From Usnea hakonensis (lineage: Eukaryota; Ascomycota; Lecanoromycetes; Lecanorales; Parmeliaceae), in the NCBI GenBank assembly GCA_013423325.1, contig BLJB01000205.1, positions 1 through 64,000 of the forward strand: a stretch of 64,000 nucleotides of DNA, written 5' to 3'. Below the pieces are notes generated by a model that saw only the letters and a program-made list of their open reading frames with translations, did no database searches and was not told the origin of the DNA. Shown piece after piece: positions 23,291 through 35,500 of the stretch (its first letter is position 1; each line of letters opens with the position of its first letter). The position numbers and the translations under genes were made by a program.

Positions 23291-24104
23291 GATGCGGGTT
23301 CTGAACTTTTACCCAGAATCGCGTTGGAGAGATAGTAGAAGTAGGTATTATAGTAGTAGAGGCGTAGCGTTCTCAAGGCTACAATCCTACTATCTATGTA
23401 GGTTGCGACATTTTTACACTCGTTTACCAAAATACGGCTGACTCGCAGGAAAAATACCTCAGTCTTGAAAGATAGGATCGACTATATCGTGGGTACGTGG
23501 TATCATTGTCTGCATACGAGCAATATAATTCCATTGGTGGAGTGGCATTTCGGCACGGATGTCTATTTAAAAACAGAGTACCTTGAGCCCCCTACGTGCT
23601 AAAAAAGTATTGGCACATAATTCAGCACAGCCAGACGAGGCTGAATACGGACGAAACCCTTCTGTTAGGAAGCGTAAGGCAGATGGGACAGCTGTCAGGC
23701 CCAGCTTCAACACCTTCTCGACAAGCAACCAATTATGTGAAGAGGAGTAATCCTAATCACCACATCAACCGCTCCTTCTTCTTCTTCTTCTTCTTCTTCC
23801 TCCCGCTCTCTTGCTCCCTTTTCCTCAATTCTCTAAACCCACTTCCCCTCCCCCTCTTTTCTTCTCCAATCTAAACTCCTGCAGCACCACCTTCCCCTCT
23901 TCCCCCTCATCCCCATGATCTCAGCCTTATGAATTCATCTCGCAGTAAACAGTGTAAGATCTCCATGCTCGCTTATTGAAAATAGGATTCTCTACGTCTT
24001 CGTGCTAATCCCATTGTGTCACCTAGATTCTCATTTTAGGATGAAGATCTTCATATCTCGTCTACTATTAAGTATGCACTCTTAAATATCATTTAGCTCT
24101 TACC
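23291..24104. other. Intergenic with pyrimidine tract
   Basis: No gene recognised. A TTC-rich run occupies about 23777-23803 and a CT-rich stretch continues to about 23910. This pattern is common in fungal promoters and 5' untranslated regions ahead of the gene beginning near 24105. Confidence 0.4.
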
Positions 24105-25157
24105 ATGGGTCTTTAATTAACCGCATGGTTCCTTGTTGTCTGGGTTCTAAGGTTGTGCACCGGTCAATCAATTTCAAGTGAGTGTCGATTCGCTATCTGA
24201 ACTCCTCGACTTCTCACATTGCCTAGCAGCTTTTTGCACCAGTTGTAGTGCAAGGCCTGCCTGCACAGGCTGTATCGTGAACGCAGATGTACTTACATCA
24301 AGCAGCACTTCTTATGATTCGCAAGGGTGGGGTCTCAATCCGACTTCGCTACCTTGCGACTAATATACAGATTTTACAGGTTTCCATTTCTGAATCCCTT
24401 CTTTGTTTTCACGGCATATTCTATCACTACGACATCATCAGTGTCAGGGAATTGTATCAAACATACTAGCCCACCGCTCGTATTAGTACCGATATACACA
24501 GCCACCTTTAAAGAAGCTGCAATTGACCTCTTGACCTTCTTACCTTCGTCCATATTGACAGATGGACACGAGATCGGCTTATCACAGATTGGCTACTCCT
24601 CTTTTTTGGATGACGCATACTCTACCTTTTTAGCCACAAATGGTTTGGAAAGCTGTACTGCCTCAGTACCGCCATCACAACAAATTCCAAGGTACCTGGG
24701 AATTGTAATAAGAACCTCATCAACGGCACTCTCAGCGACGGCATCCTCAGTGGGAGTCTCGACAGGGAGCTCAACGCCTGGACGTCGTGTCTATCCAACG
24801 CAAATCATCGTCCTCTCTGTTGTAATACCAAGCCTTGGAATCGTGGTACTCCTCTTCTGCTTCATAATTATCCGTAGATACCGGAAGAAGCGGAGCCAGG
24901 CAGCCACCATGAAGCATCCAGAAACAGCATCCAACACACAACCCTACTTCGACCAGAAAACGGAGTTGGAAGATGACGAACGAAGAAGGCACGAACTAGA
25001 GGCTGGAAGCATAACATATGAGATAGATGGGGAAGACACTATATTCGAGATGCCGGGTAACGGCAACTCACGGATGCAATTGACGTCAACCAACAGAACC
25101 CACGAGTTGAGAGGACCGGATCATTCACAAGAACTCGAAGTCCCCGGCAATATTTGA
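24105..25157 (+). CDS. Single-pass membrane glycoprotein-like protein, probably with an N-terminal nonsense codon
   Basis: Open frame 24327-25157 encodes a Ser/Thr-rich ectodomain, one strong membrane segment (IIVLSVVIPSLGIVVLLFCF) followed by a basic stop-transfer IIRRYRKKR, and a polar Glu-rich cytoplasmic tail of about 85 residues ending at 25157. Upstream, an ATG at 24105 starts a signal-peptide-like frame (LTAWFLVVWVLRL) that has TAA as its fourth codon. A good donor at 24178 (GTGAGT) and an acceptor near 24226 join it to a Cys-rich piece (FCTSCSARPACTGC). The layout matches fungal type I surface proteins with signal peptide, Cys-rich domain, S/T-rich stalk and one membrane helix. Exon structure between 24178 and 24400 is a guess. 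If the ATG at 24105 is the true start, the gene carries a CAA-to-TAA nonsense change. Function unknown. Confidence 0.5.
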
Positions 25158-25612
25158 GTGCTTTCTTGGCGCTCAGTGAGTGCGTCAATCGAGTTCGCGT
25201 CTGTATTGCTAGCCAATTATAAATCATCCGGTCTAGAATCTGGTCCAAGAAAAAGGTACTGGTCTCAAGGATTCGCATGTCAAACAGCAACCATGGTATT
25301 GATTTGATGATGCAAATAAAGATGACAGCAAAACTGAATGAATCAAGCTTTTCAACGCTCTTCCCTCGATCACGATATGTTGTCCAATTGCGAAACATTG
25401 CAGCAGTCAGAAGACAAGCTACTTAGCCGAGACAAACTGATTCCAAAGCGACCATCCAGACTCCTAACGAAAGCACACCTACAACCCGGCCTCTGCCCAG
25501 TCGGGGATTTTTGAGCAATGACCTTGGAGATTTCGAGAACCAATGTCCGCAAATTCATACCAAAAAGACTATACCGACTAAACCGATAATCCTCCACGCC
25601 TCCCTGATCGTA
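25158..25612. other. Intergenic
   Basis: Antisense open frames (minus 25398-25039 and 25699-25370) have no recognisable content. The front of the following thioesterase domain may be eroded here. Confidence 0.3.
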
Positions 25613-26320
25613 GCATTCTTGCCTTCCACGACCCAGACTTCTTGAGCCCCTCCCCGCAGACCACCAGCATAGAACAAATGGCTTGCCGCTACGTCGCATC
25701 TCTCTCGCCGTTCGAAGCCCCCTCTGTGATCATTGGAGGTTCGTCTTTCTTTCCCGTCTCCTCCCCTGAATCTAACCATCGTTCCTAAACCCCTCTCCTC
25801 GCTTTACTCACGAATTAATTGTATCGTTCTAGGCTAGTCCCTTGGCGGTGTCGTCGCCTACGAAGCCGTACGCCAACTCCTTAACGCTGGTTTTCCCGTC
25901 CGCGGGCTCCTCCTCATCGACTCTCCTCTCCCTCGTAACCACGAGCCACTACCCGAGAATGTTATAAAATACGTTCTCAGCAGTCGCAGCAACGCCGCTG
26001 CCACCACCCCCAACAGCGGACCGCCTTCGCCTAACCCCCACCTACTCTCCTCTTTTGAACACTGCGCTCATCTCCTTGACTAATATTACCCCCCGGCACT
26101 CTCGCCAGATCAGCAATCGTGCATCAAGACCGTTATGTTGAGAAGTGCGATTCCTTTTGGGCTTTATGGCGTCGAGTGTAGGTGGCTGGAGCGGCAGGAT
26201 GTGAGGGACGAAGCGATCGATAGGTGGAGGGCGTTAGTAGGGGAGATCGAAGTGCTGGAGATCGAGGGAAACCACGTTGAGGTGTTCAAGGGCGACAAGG
26301 TGAGTCTCTTGATCATGTAA
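25613..26320 (+). pseudogene. PKS/NRPS-type thioesterase domain, orphan relic
   Basis: The plus strand reads SILAFHDPDFLSPS, IEQMACRYVASLSPF and SVIIGG. An intron of about 94 nt follows (25739-25832, GT...CTAG), then SLGGVVAYEAVRQLLNAGF, RGLLLIDSPLPRNHEPLP and, at the end, VLEIEGNHVEVFKGDK. This is an alpha/beta-hydrolase thioesterase of the type that ends NR-PKSs and NRPSs. The nucleophile motif GWSLGG carries TAG in place of Trp directly before the Ser, compatible with TGG-to-TAG. The catalytic His (GNH) is kept. A second stop follows AHLLD. No KS, AT or ACP precedes it. A GTGAGT right after FKGDK could be the donor of a lost last intron. It may be the tail of a deleted synthase or a free-standing thioesterase of the cluster. 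Confidence 0.75.
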
Positions 26321-27046
26321 TCTTTCTTTCTGTGGAATCTCGCCCCCAGTCTGCTCGAGAGGGCGGGGTAAAAGGGAGGTGCAAAGGCCAACAAGGGTGG
26401 GAATCTCAGATCGAAGCAAATTTTGCGCAGAGATAGGCACGTTGTAGTTGAAAACGGGTATCGCAAGGCCCTTTCCATGCCACTTTGGTCTGGGAGGCCC
26501 GGCCTACTCTCCTATTTCTCCCCTGCGACGTTTTTTCTCTCGGCTGAGCTTGTCCCACCCGTGACACGGGCTACAAACCTCATCACAGTTCATGATGACC
26601 TCCGGCTCCGCATCCTCCAGCGTGATAGTGATACGGGTGCTCTGACGCAGCGTCCCACTCCCGGATCCGCGACCTCCTCCACTTCCTTCGCGTTTCATAT
26701 TGTCGTTTTCCGCCGTCGACATTGGCGGGGACGGGAGGTCGGGTCATTCAAAATCTGTGAGGTCTGGCTCTGGGGCTGAAGCAGTGGCGGACGTCGGATG
26801 CGTAGGGTATGTGTACCGGGGCTCTTGCACTTGGGGGTAGGTGGGTGTTGGTAGGTTTGACGGAGGGTCGAGCGGGGGAAGGTAGATGGTAAGGTGGCTA
26901 TTGCAGCTGCAGGTATCGAGGTGGATACCCGGCATAAAGGCCTTATTAGCAGCGATGTGAGGGTTGTTTAAGGCCACTGTTGCTGTTGTTACCTGTCGAT
27001 ATGCCTCCACGCCGACGATTGTGACAATGCCCGCGTTGCTTGGGAG
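26321..27046. other. Intergenic with low-confidence antisense frames
   Basis: Minus-strand frames at 27106-26744 (Pro/Thr-rich) and 26722-26504 could form an uncharacterised protein, but they overlap the inverted-repeat element and show no domain. I do not call a gene. Confidence 0.3.
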
Positions 27047-27275
27047 ACTGGTCCAAAATGAAATTTTGGACCCGCAATTTTGGACCCGCTTCCTGAGGCT
27101 CTTCAATGGAAGCTTTCCAACAGGAGTCGGCTCTACTTCTCCAGATGGACTAATGCTGAAATGGGACCGTAGAGAGGGAATTGAGCTAGATACGTTGATA
27201 AGTAAGTAATATTCTTTACGTGTGTAGTAACAAGTAAAAGTAGACAGGTTGGGGCTGGGTTAATTTTGGACCAGT
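27047..27275. mobile_element. 229-bp MITE-like element with 13-bp terminal inverted repeats
   Basis: ACTGGTCCAAAAT at 27047-27059 is the exact reverse complement of ATTTTGGACCAGT at 27263-27275. Just inside the left end, ATTTTGGACCCGC occurs twice, making a local hairpin with the terminus. The size, perfect inverted ends and absence of coding sequence fit a miniature element derived from a Tc1/mariner-pogo-type transposon. A clear TA target duplication is not visible on both sides. Confidence 0.6.
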
Positions 27276-27496
27276 ACACTGTCCTATCCGTAAATTTGGT
27301 TGCGAGCTTTGATTATAGGACCGCGATTTGGAAAGTGCAAATGCCATCAACACATTTATTCATCCATCCCTCATGTTGTTCCACAAACGAAAGCACAAGC
27401 ACAAGCACAAGCACAAACCTCAGCCTCTCTCTCAGCCAATTGTTCATCGCATGCATGTTCTACACCGTGGCAAATACCCTTACGACGCAGATGTAG
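27276..27496 (+). promoter_or_regulatory. Upstream region of the coiled-coil gene with CACAAG repeat
   Basis: Contains four to five CACAAG-type units at 27391-27418 and lies between the inverted-repeat element and the ATG at 27497. No TATA box is convincing. Confidence 0.3.
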
Positions 27497-29237
27497 ATGC
27501 CGCCTGCGAACCTGGAGCAAGACTTGTCCGCCTTTCATGACCTCAATGCCAGACGTCTCCGCTGGCTGGAGTTAGTCGGAGCGGCTACTGCAGAAATACG
27601 AACACTCCCTGCCAGCGACCAAGACTCTCAAAGAGCCGCCGACCTGTGGCAATACCCTACCAGCTTAAAAGATCTCGAGCCCCAAGCACGGCTTCAATGG
27701 CAGAACGACGCCCAAGCTAGGTTCAACTTACGCGACGACGAGTTCGGTATCGCTACCGAGGTGAACAAGAGGAAGCTGGCGTGCAAAGACCGAGTACGCA
27801 AGGCCTGGGGCGTTGAGTTGGAGGACATTTTGAAAGACTATCTCACAACGGGTGCTCGAGGCCTCGGGCGTTCCACGCTGGAGATCCTAGCCACCATTGC
27901 CGAAGAGAGCGAGCTCCATCAGGTGGAGTCAGTGCTGAAGGATGTGGTGACGGAACGCATAGACATGGATCCACACGTAGGGAGGAGTCGGAAAAAGAAG
28001 CTCACTAGGCAGGACGTAATGGACACTCGGACTCGTCTCAAAGAGCAGAACTCAGAGCCCAGGAATGCTGAGCTGGGAACCGAAGATTTGGCAAACATAA
28101 CAGGGAGGCGGAAGCGGAAGCGAGCAGCTTCCACTGACGACTCAACGGTACCGTCCAAGGATAAAACTGAACCAGCTCGAAGGTCTACGGCTCCACCCAC
28201 CGAACCACTCACACCGGCTGTTTCGCATGCCTCCGATGGTTCCCACGACACAGACGAGAGAGATGGAACAGACGAGGTCAGCTTTCTCTTATGTATCTTA
28301 CAACCTTCGCTAATGATGGGAGTAGAGTCCAGAAATTGGTCGACAACGGCGAGCAAGTCTACCGGACTTTGGTAGTAGCTTAGGGGGAGATAGATCATCT
28401 ATATCTACGGATACAAGTAGCCTAGGCATGGCTGACCTAGGCACAGCTGAATCGCATACGACTCCGAAGGGGCAGACTGGTACTTCAGGCCGCTCACTAC
28501 AAATCCAAGATCCATTGGACTCTACTTTTGACGATTCGCTCGAGATGGGATATGACATTCCCGAGGGTCCTGTTAGGCCATGCGGAGAAAGCAGCTCGAT
28601 ATGTCCCTTCGCTTCCGAAATTTTACCTATACCAGACACATCCACTATGCCTCTGAGTGAAGCAGATGGAGCAGTACGGAAGCTGGCCCAAGCCCACTTC
28701 GCTCAATTCTTTCAAGGTCTAAAAGCCATTCAAGAATTACAGGAATCGAATGCTGGCAGGGCAGACAACGAGGTTGCCCGTATTAAAGCCTTACTTGATG
28801 ACAAGGATAACGAAGCTGCAATCTGTCATGCCACGCTCAAGCAAGCATCCCAGGCGCTCGACGCCGCAGAAATGGAACAACGTGGAGCTGACGCTGAGTG
28901 TCTGAAGCACGAACCCTTACGAGCACTATGCCAGGACAATGACTTCTCCGAGTCCATTCGACTGGCTTTGGCCCAGGCTGAGGAGGAACTCGAGAGACTG
29001 GACCAGAGGCTGGAGGATGCCGACAAAGCGGTAGAGGATGCACGCGCGGAGCTGCAGCGCCGCAAAGATAGTGGACTGCAGTGTGCGGAGGCGCTTGATA
29101 CTCTTCGTCAAGAAATCGGCGCGGCTGAGACGGTGCGCGATCGGTGTAAGATCACGGGCACGGTACTGCAGGGTTCTAGGGACGAAATTTTGTCGCTTTC
29201 TCTGGGGCCACGATTTCCGCAAAATGATACGGTGTAG
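27497..29237 (+). CDS. Hypothetical nuclear coiled-coil protein (intact, one intron)
   Basis: Two open frames join through a canonical 49-nt intron at 28277-28325 (GTCAGC donor, CTAAT branch, TAG acceptor) without changing phase. The result is a protein of about 563 residues from the ATG at 27497 to the stop at 29237. Exon 1 (260 codons) is charged and helical, ending in a basic GRRKRKRA stretch that could be a nuclear localisation signal. Exon 2 has a Ser/Pro/Thr-rich linker and then a long heptad-rich coiled coil from about residue 360 (QELQESNAG, EEELERLDQRLEDADKAVEDA). No catalytic domain is seen and I do not recognise the family. It has none of the nonsense changes of its neighbours, although it sits between the two PKS ruins, so it is either under selection or a recent arrival. 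Confidence 0.75.
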
Positions 29238-29555
29238 GAGAGTGGACATGTCATGTCCATAGAATACGTTGCATACTTGGGTGTATACCTCACACGGCGG
29301 CTTTGAATTCAGAAGCTACCCTGTCATATGGGTGAGACCTCTAGTTGACGGAGCGCAATTGCTTGATAGTGGAAGCTCCAGTACTTACATTACGAATTAG
29401 TAGGGCAAATGAATGGTTTCACGTCTAGTCACCGTAGTACTCTTTACGCTACATTAGATCTCCATTGCAATTTCTTGCCATTTCAGGGGTGGCTTAGTGA
29501 AATAGTGGACTGGGATTACTGAGTCAAAGAATATCTACCCACCTTCCCTTTATAA
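29238..29555. other. Intergenic
   Basis: Nothing recognised. The KS domain of the downstream PKS appears abruptly at about 29556 without its N-terminal half. Confidence 0.4.
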
Positions 29556-32500
29556 CTATACTATTCGCTCACGGAACAGGTACAGTAGCTAGCGACATAA
29601 CAGAGGTCAAGTCAATCATCAGTTCATTCTGTGCCCAACGGAAAATTCCCTTATATCTTGGCTCCATCAAGTCAAATATAGGACATCGCGAAAGCGCAAG
29701 CGGTATAGCCGGCTTAATTAAAGCTATACTTATTCTAGAGAAGGGGTTTATTCCTCCAAATGTGAACTTGGTGGATGTGAAGAAGGGTTTGCGCCTCGAT
29801 GCTCAGAAGATCAAGGTTGACAGCAAATCTATTCCATCTCCATAGCTAGCAATAGAGATTGACTAATGGCCTCCTAGATTGCTCGTACACTTGAGCCTTA
29901 GCCAGCCGCTGATCACGATACACGCTACGCTTCCGTTAACAGTTTCGGATACGGTGGAACCAACGCGCATGTAATCTTGCAAGCTGCACCATCGAAGTGC
30001 ACGGGAATCCCAAAGACTGGTGTTTCGAAGAGGAAAACAACCGTCAATGGCTCTCGACATGCAAGAAGTATACCGGACGCGAGAAGTCACGCTGATAGCG
30101 ATGATCAAGACTTGGTCGGCCAGTGCAATGGGGTAGAAGATTCGATTAGCACGGACTACGGTGAAGGAAATGCAATAAAATCACAACCTCTGTCTCGGAG
30201 AGCAGGGATCCCCCAGCTGCTAGCAATGACAGCCAAATCCGAAAGATCACTTCTAGCGATGCTCAAAAATCTCGCAACTTGGGTCACTGACTTCCCTCAC
30301 AAGGATGACAACCTTAGGGATCTAGCGTACACCCTCTCTTCTCGACGGTCTCTGATGTCGTGGCGGTATAGTATCGTCGCAACGGCGCATCAAGATCTCG
30401 CATCCTTGCTTCAAGGATCGCCGCAAGTTAACAAAGCATCCACTGATGTTCGGATCACTTTCCTGTTCACTAGACAAGGAGCTCAGTGGTTTGCCATGAG
30501 CCGTGAATAGATCCTCATTCATTGTGAGTTCAGGAAGTCAATAGATAAGTCATGCCGAGTTTTGCGACATCTTGGAGCACCTTGGAACCTGGTGCAAGAA
30601 CTTCTACGAGAGGAACACACATCACGACTTCATAAGAGCGATATTGCGCAGCCTTGTACGACTGCGATCCAAATCGCGCTTGTTGATCTGTTCGACAACC
30701 TGGGTATCCAGCCAGGTGTCGTACTCGGTCATTCAAGTGGGGAGATTGCCGCTGCGTACGCGGAGGGAGTCCTGTCTCCAGCCGATGCTCTAAATACTTC
30801 GTACCAGCGAGGGATCATATTCAATGGATCCAAAAAGGGTGCAATGCTTGCCGTGGGACTGGGAGAAGAGGATGTTCAAAGGCAAATCTCTCACGTCCAA
30901 GAGGGGACAGTTTGTGTTGCATACATCAACAGCCATTCCAGTACTACTATCTCTGGCGACGAAAAGGCTATCGTGGAGCTGAAGGCTATCCTCGATAATA
31001 AATCTATCTTCAACAGACTTGGGAACCTTATCGCAGGAACAACGTATCTTACTGGAGCAGAAAAATGATATCCTGGAAAGAGCGACGGCGTTATACATCA
31101 AAGCATGCCTTACCCACCTCAGGGAAGAAGGCTCGAGTCTCTGAAATGCACATGGAATACTTACTGAAATGGATGCAAAGCTATCTCATATCCGAGCCAT
31201 GCAAGACATTACTCCGCGCGATGAGTACGACGAGTTCAATGCAAATTCTCCGAGAAGTGCAGACAGCCGGAGTGGAGGGCGAAGCACTATCCCGGTCTGG
31301 TGATATCCTCTCGTCAGTGCTCCTGGGTAGAATTGATCCATTGTCGCTCTTACTAGAAGACGGCCTCCTCCATCGGCTATATCTAGATGACTATTCACTT
31401 CAATACTGCATCTCTCCAAATACGTCAATCATCTTATTTTCAAGAATCCGTACATGACTTTTTTGGAGACTGGGGCAGGAACAGATGATACGACACTGCC
31501 ACTCCTTCGCGCACTCGGCGAGAATACATCCTTCATCAAGCAATATGACTATACCGATATCTCATCTGGTTTTTATGATTCCGCGCGTTCTAAGCTTTGT
31601 GATTGGTTAGAGATGCTCCGGTTCAAGACTCTCAATATCGAGCGTGACCCAATTGATCAAGGTTTCGGAGAAGCGTCGTATGATCTTATTATAGCTTCTC
31701 TACATGCGACGAAGTGCATAAACGATACCCTGGCAAACGTGCGAAAGCTCCTGAAACCAGGAGGCCGGCTAGCTCTGATTGAAGTCACCCGACTAGTACC
31801 ATCTCTCAATATCATGACTGGTCTTCTTCCAGGCTGGTGGAGAGGTGAGGGACTCCTCCTCCAGCTATGAGACGACGGGAAGTGTTTGCGGATTGCTGAC
31901 TTTTAATCTAGGTTTTGAAGACGGGCGACAGGATTGTCCACTTCTTTCCGTTGAGCAATCGGACAGAGCGCTCTCTCGGAATTCCTTCACTGGTGTCGGC
32001 ATGGCCGTCAAAGATTTCAAGGGTCGTGGAAGCAAGGCTACCATGATGGTTTCCAGTGCTCAAAAATTGAGAAGCTCGACAGCAGTGACTACTGTCGAGA
32101 TCTTCTGTGGACATAAACTTGGCAAGCACTGCCAGAGTCTGTCAACGCGATTGTCGCTCGTCTTGGAAGAACAGGGGTTTCTCACCAACGTTGCGCCATG
32201 GCCATCGCATCAAGCCAGTAAATACTCCATCTACGTCGTTCTAGACTCATGCGAGCGACCTCTATTAACCGAGTCTCAGGCAGAGCAATTGAGACAAACT
32301 ACTCAGCTCATAACTCAAGGGAGGCGAATATTCTGGATCACTCTGCAAGAAGACAACTCGACCACGACCCATCCGGGAGCAGGTTTGGTAACAGGTTTGG
32401 CCAGGGTTGCTAGATCGGAAAACGAACTTTTGAAGTTCGTTACCTTTGATGTACGACAATGCGTTGGCTTAGACAGCTCAAAACTCACTAGAACTATCTC

Positions 32501-35500
32501 TGACGTCATCATTGCGTGTTTTGGCATTATATTTAAGAACGAAAAGTCTCAGGACGAATACCCTTACCGAAACAATGAGCTTCTCATCCCACGTCTGATC
32601 CCAGATGCAGGGATTAGTGGGTGTATTGAGACAGCTACTGGAAATCCGAAAATTGGAACAAGCCTCTTTCATCAGCCCCATCGTCCTTTGAAATTACGTG
32701 TGGGACAGCCAGGTTTACTTGACAGTCTGATCTTCGTTGACGATGAGTCAGCACTCGAGCCTTTAGGCGAAAATGAGCTGCAAATTCATCTCATGGCTTG
32801 CGGAATCAACTCCGAGAATGTATTCGTCGCCTTAGGGCGAATGAAGGCTCCCACTTAGATGGCAGGCGAGTGTGCAGGCATTGTCACTGTCGTCGGCTCT
32901 AACCTGTAGATACACTTTCAAATAGGTAATCGAGTCTGCGCTTGGAACAGAACCCCTTATGCTAGTCGCACTCGAGTCAAGGGTGGCGATCCACATATTA
33001 TGCCAAGTTCAATGCCGTTCACGACGGGCGTATCGATTCCTATTGTTTTCTTGACCGTATATCACAGTCTTATCGAGGTAGCACACTTATAAAAAGACCA
33101 AACTATCCTTTTCCATGCAGTATCTGGCGGTATAGGTTAGGCCTCTCATGATTGCGCAGTATATTGGGGCTAAAGTATATATAATAGCAGGGAGCGCAGC
33201 AAAACGATGACTAATTATGGATAGGTATCGAATTTCGGAGACCAATATATTCTCAAGCTAATCGAGAATCTTCAAGAAAGCAATTCTACGATTGACACAA
33301 GGTAGAGGAGTAGATGTGATTATCAATTCCCTTTCTAGGAACGCCTTAGAAGACTCTTAGGAATGCATCGCAAAGTTCGACGTTTTCGTGGAGATCGGAA
33401 AAACAGATATCTATCGAAAGGCACAGATAAACATGGAGCCTTTTGATAGAAATACAACATTCGCATCAGTCGATATAGTCGCTATAGTAATATATCGACT
33501 TGAGAAGATGTGGTTGATGCCTGTAGTAGTAATGTTAATGTTCGAAAGTGGAGTATTAAGAGCCGCTTAGTTAATAATAATGATGGCAATGATAGATATA
33601 GAGAGCGTATTCAGGTACATACAGGCCCGAAAACATACGGGTAAAGTCGTCTTAGAGGTTAGGGATAATATATTGGTGAAGACTATCTATGCTCGACCCA
33701 CACCTCTGCGCCTTAATAGAAATGGCACCTATGTCGTGGCTGGTGGTCTGGGAGATATTAGCCAGAGTATCTGTCGACTCATGGCTAGCCGTGATGTAAG
33801 GAACGTCCTTATCCTTTCCCGAAGAGTACTGGATTCTAATAGCCAGCGGCTTGTTGAGATGAGCCTCGCACTATATAGAGTGAAACCCCTTATCATGGTT
33901 TACGATATTGGTGACTCCAAGAAAGTTCAGGAAATCGTTGCCTGGTGTCATGAGACCATGTCTCCCGTCAAAGGCATCATCCAACCTGCCATAGCTCTTC
34001 AAGTAAGTTTACAAGACATGTAATTTTTTTGGAATCTCTAACTAGAATTTTAGGATCGTACTTTGGAGCGAATGACCATGGCTAACTTTAAAACTGCCCT
34101 ATACCCCAAATTCTATAGAAACACTAATCTAAGCAAAGCTTTCGGAAGTCCAGATCTGGATTTTTTTATCATGCTTTCTTCAGCTGCCGGTATAGTTGGT
34201 AGCAAGGCCCAAGGAAATTGTGCTGCAGCGTCTGTGTTCCAAGATGCCATGGCTCACTGCAAGTCCGAGTCCAGTACTCACTATCTCTCGCTAGATCTAG
34301 GAATGATCAATGACTCCAACGCCATAGCTTTACATGCAGAGCGGCGGCGAAGTCTAATACGACAAGGGCTTGTTCCACTCAAACTCGAACATGTCATCGC
34401 CCTAATGGAGTACTCAATGAGCGCGTCTGCCCGGCACCATAGATGCAAAAAAGTGGCTATTGGCTTCAGCCGACAATCCCTATCTAGCCAGCTACGTTCT
34501 CGGACGCTTCAAAATCAAATTTTCAGTCACCTTCCGTACGAAGCCGACAGAGGAGCTGGCAAACAGGTATCCCGAAGGACGGTTTCTGTGAAGGAAGCCA
34601 TCAATGCTGCAGCAAACGTTGGCGAGGTACACTCAATTGTAGCCGGCGCTATATGCAGGCAACTCTCTGCTCTACTTGCTCTTGAGTACGACAAGATAAG
34701 CTTGGACTCATCAATCACAGATTTTGGACTTGATTCCCTTATTGTAGTCGAGCTGAGGAACTGGATCACTCGGACCCTGGAAGCAGCCGTACTAACCTCA
34801 GATATCCTTGACGCACCGAGTCTTCGTGCGCTCATAAAGACTGTGTCTAGAAGATCAGTCTTCGTCCTGGCTTATCGACAAGTCGCTATACTTAATGGTG
34901 TTCAAGGTGCAGTGGGTCCGTCAGGAAATTATGGACCGGTCGAAGCTCAAGTTCAAGTCCCAATCAAACTACTTCCAAACCCTTTACCCGATCTGGAGCA
35001 TACTCTTCAACTCTACCTCTATTCTGTCTGTGCATTCCTGTCAAACGAGGAGCTTGAGAAGACTATGAACGCCATTCGGGATTTACAAAAGTCTGAAGGC
35101 TTTGGGTAGATACTGCAAAGCCGCCTTATATAACGAACGAAAGATTCTCGAATTGACAATTAGCTCTATAACTTGTATAATGCGTATGTCTACCTCAAAG
35201 TGCGGGCCCCTATCAACCCTATCCAACACCATTTCGGCTCTTATGTTGCGACTCAGGTCCATTATAGTCAAGCTGAAAGAGCGGCGATCATTTCTGTAGT
35301 CGCTTTTGGATTCAAATAGCGCCTGGAGGCAAATAAATTAGAACCTAACCTTTTAAACGAGCAGCCTTTATGTATGGATTCATTACAATAGCTTTTCAAC
35401 TCTACTCGTAGGCCCCATATTACAATCGATCGATTATAGAGATTTCCCGGCAATGACGACCTTATTACTTTAAGACATAGGTATTACTACAAGATTATAC

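Noticed and set aside
26504..27106. Minus-strand two-piece gene
   Set aside because: Pro/Thr-rich, no domain, and its 5' part overlaps the inverted-repeat element.
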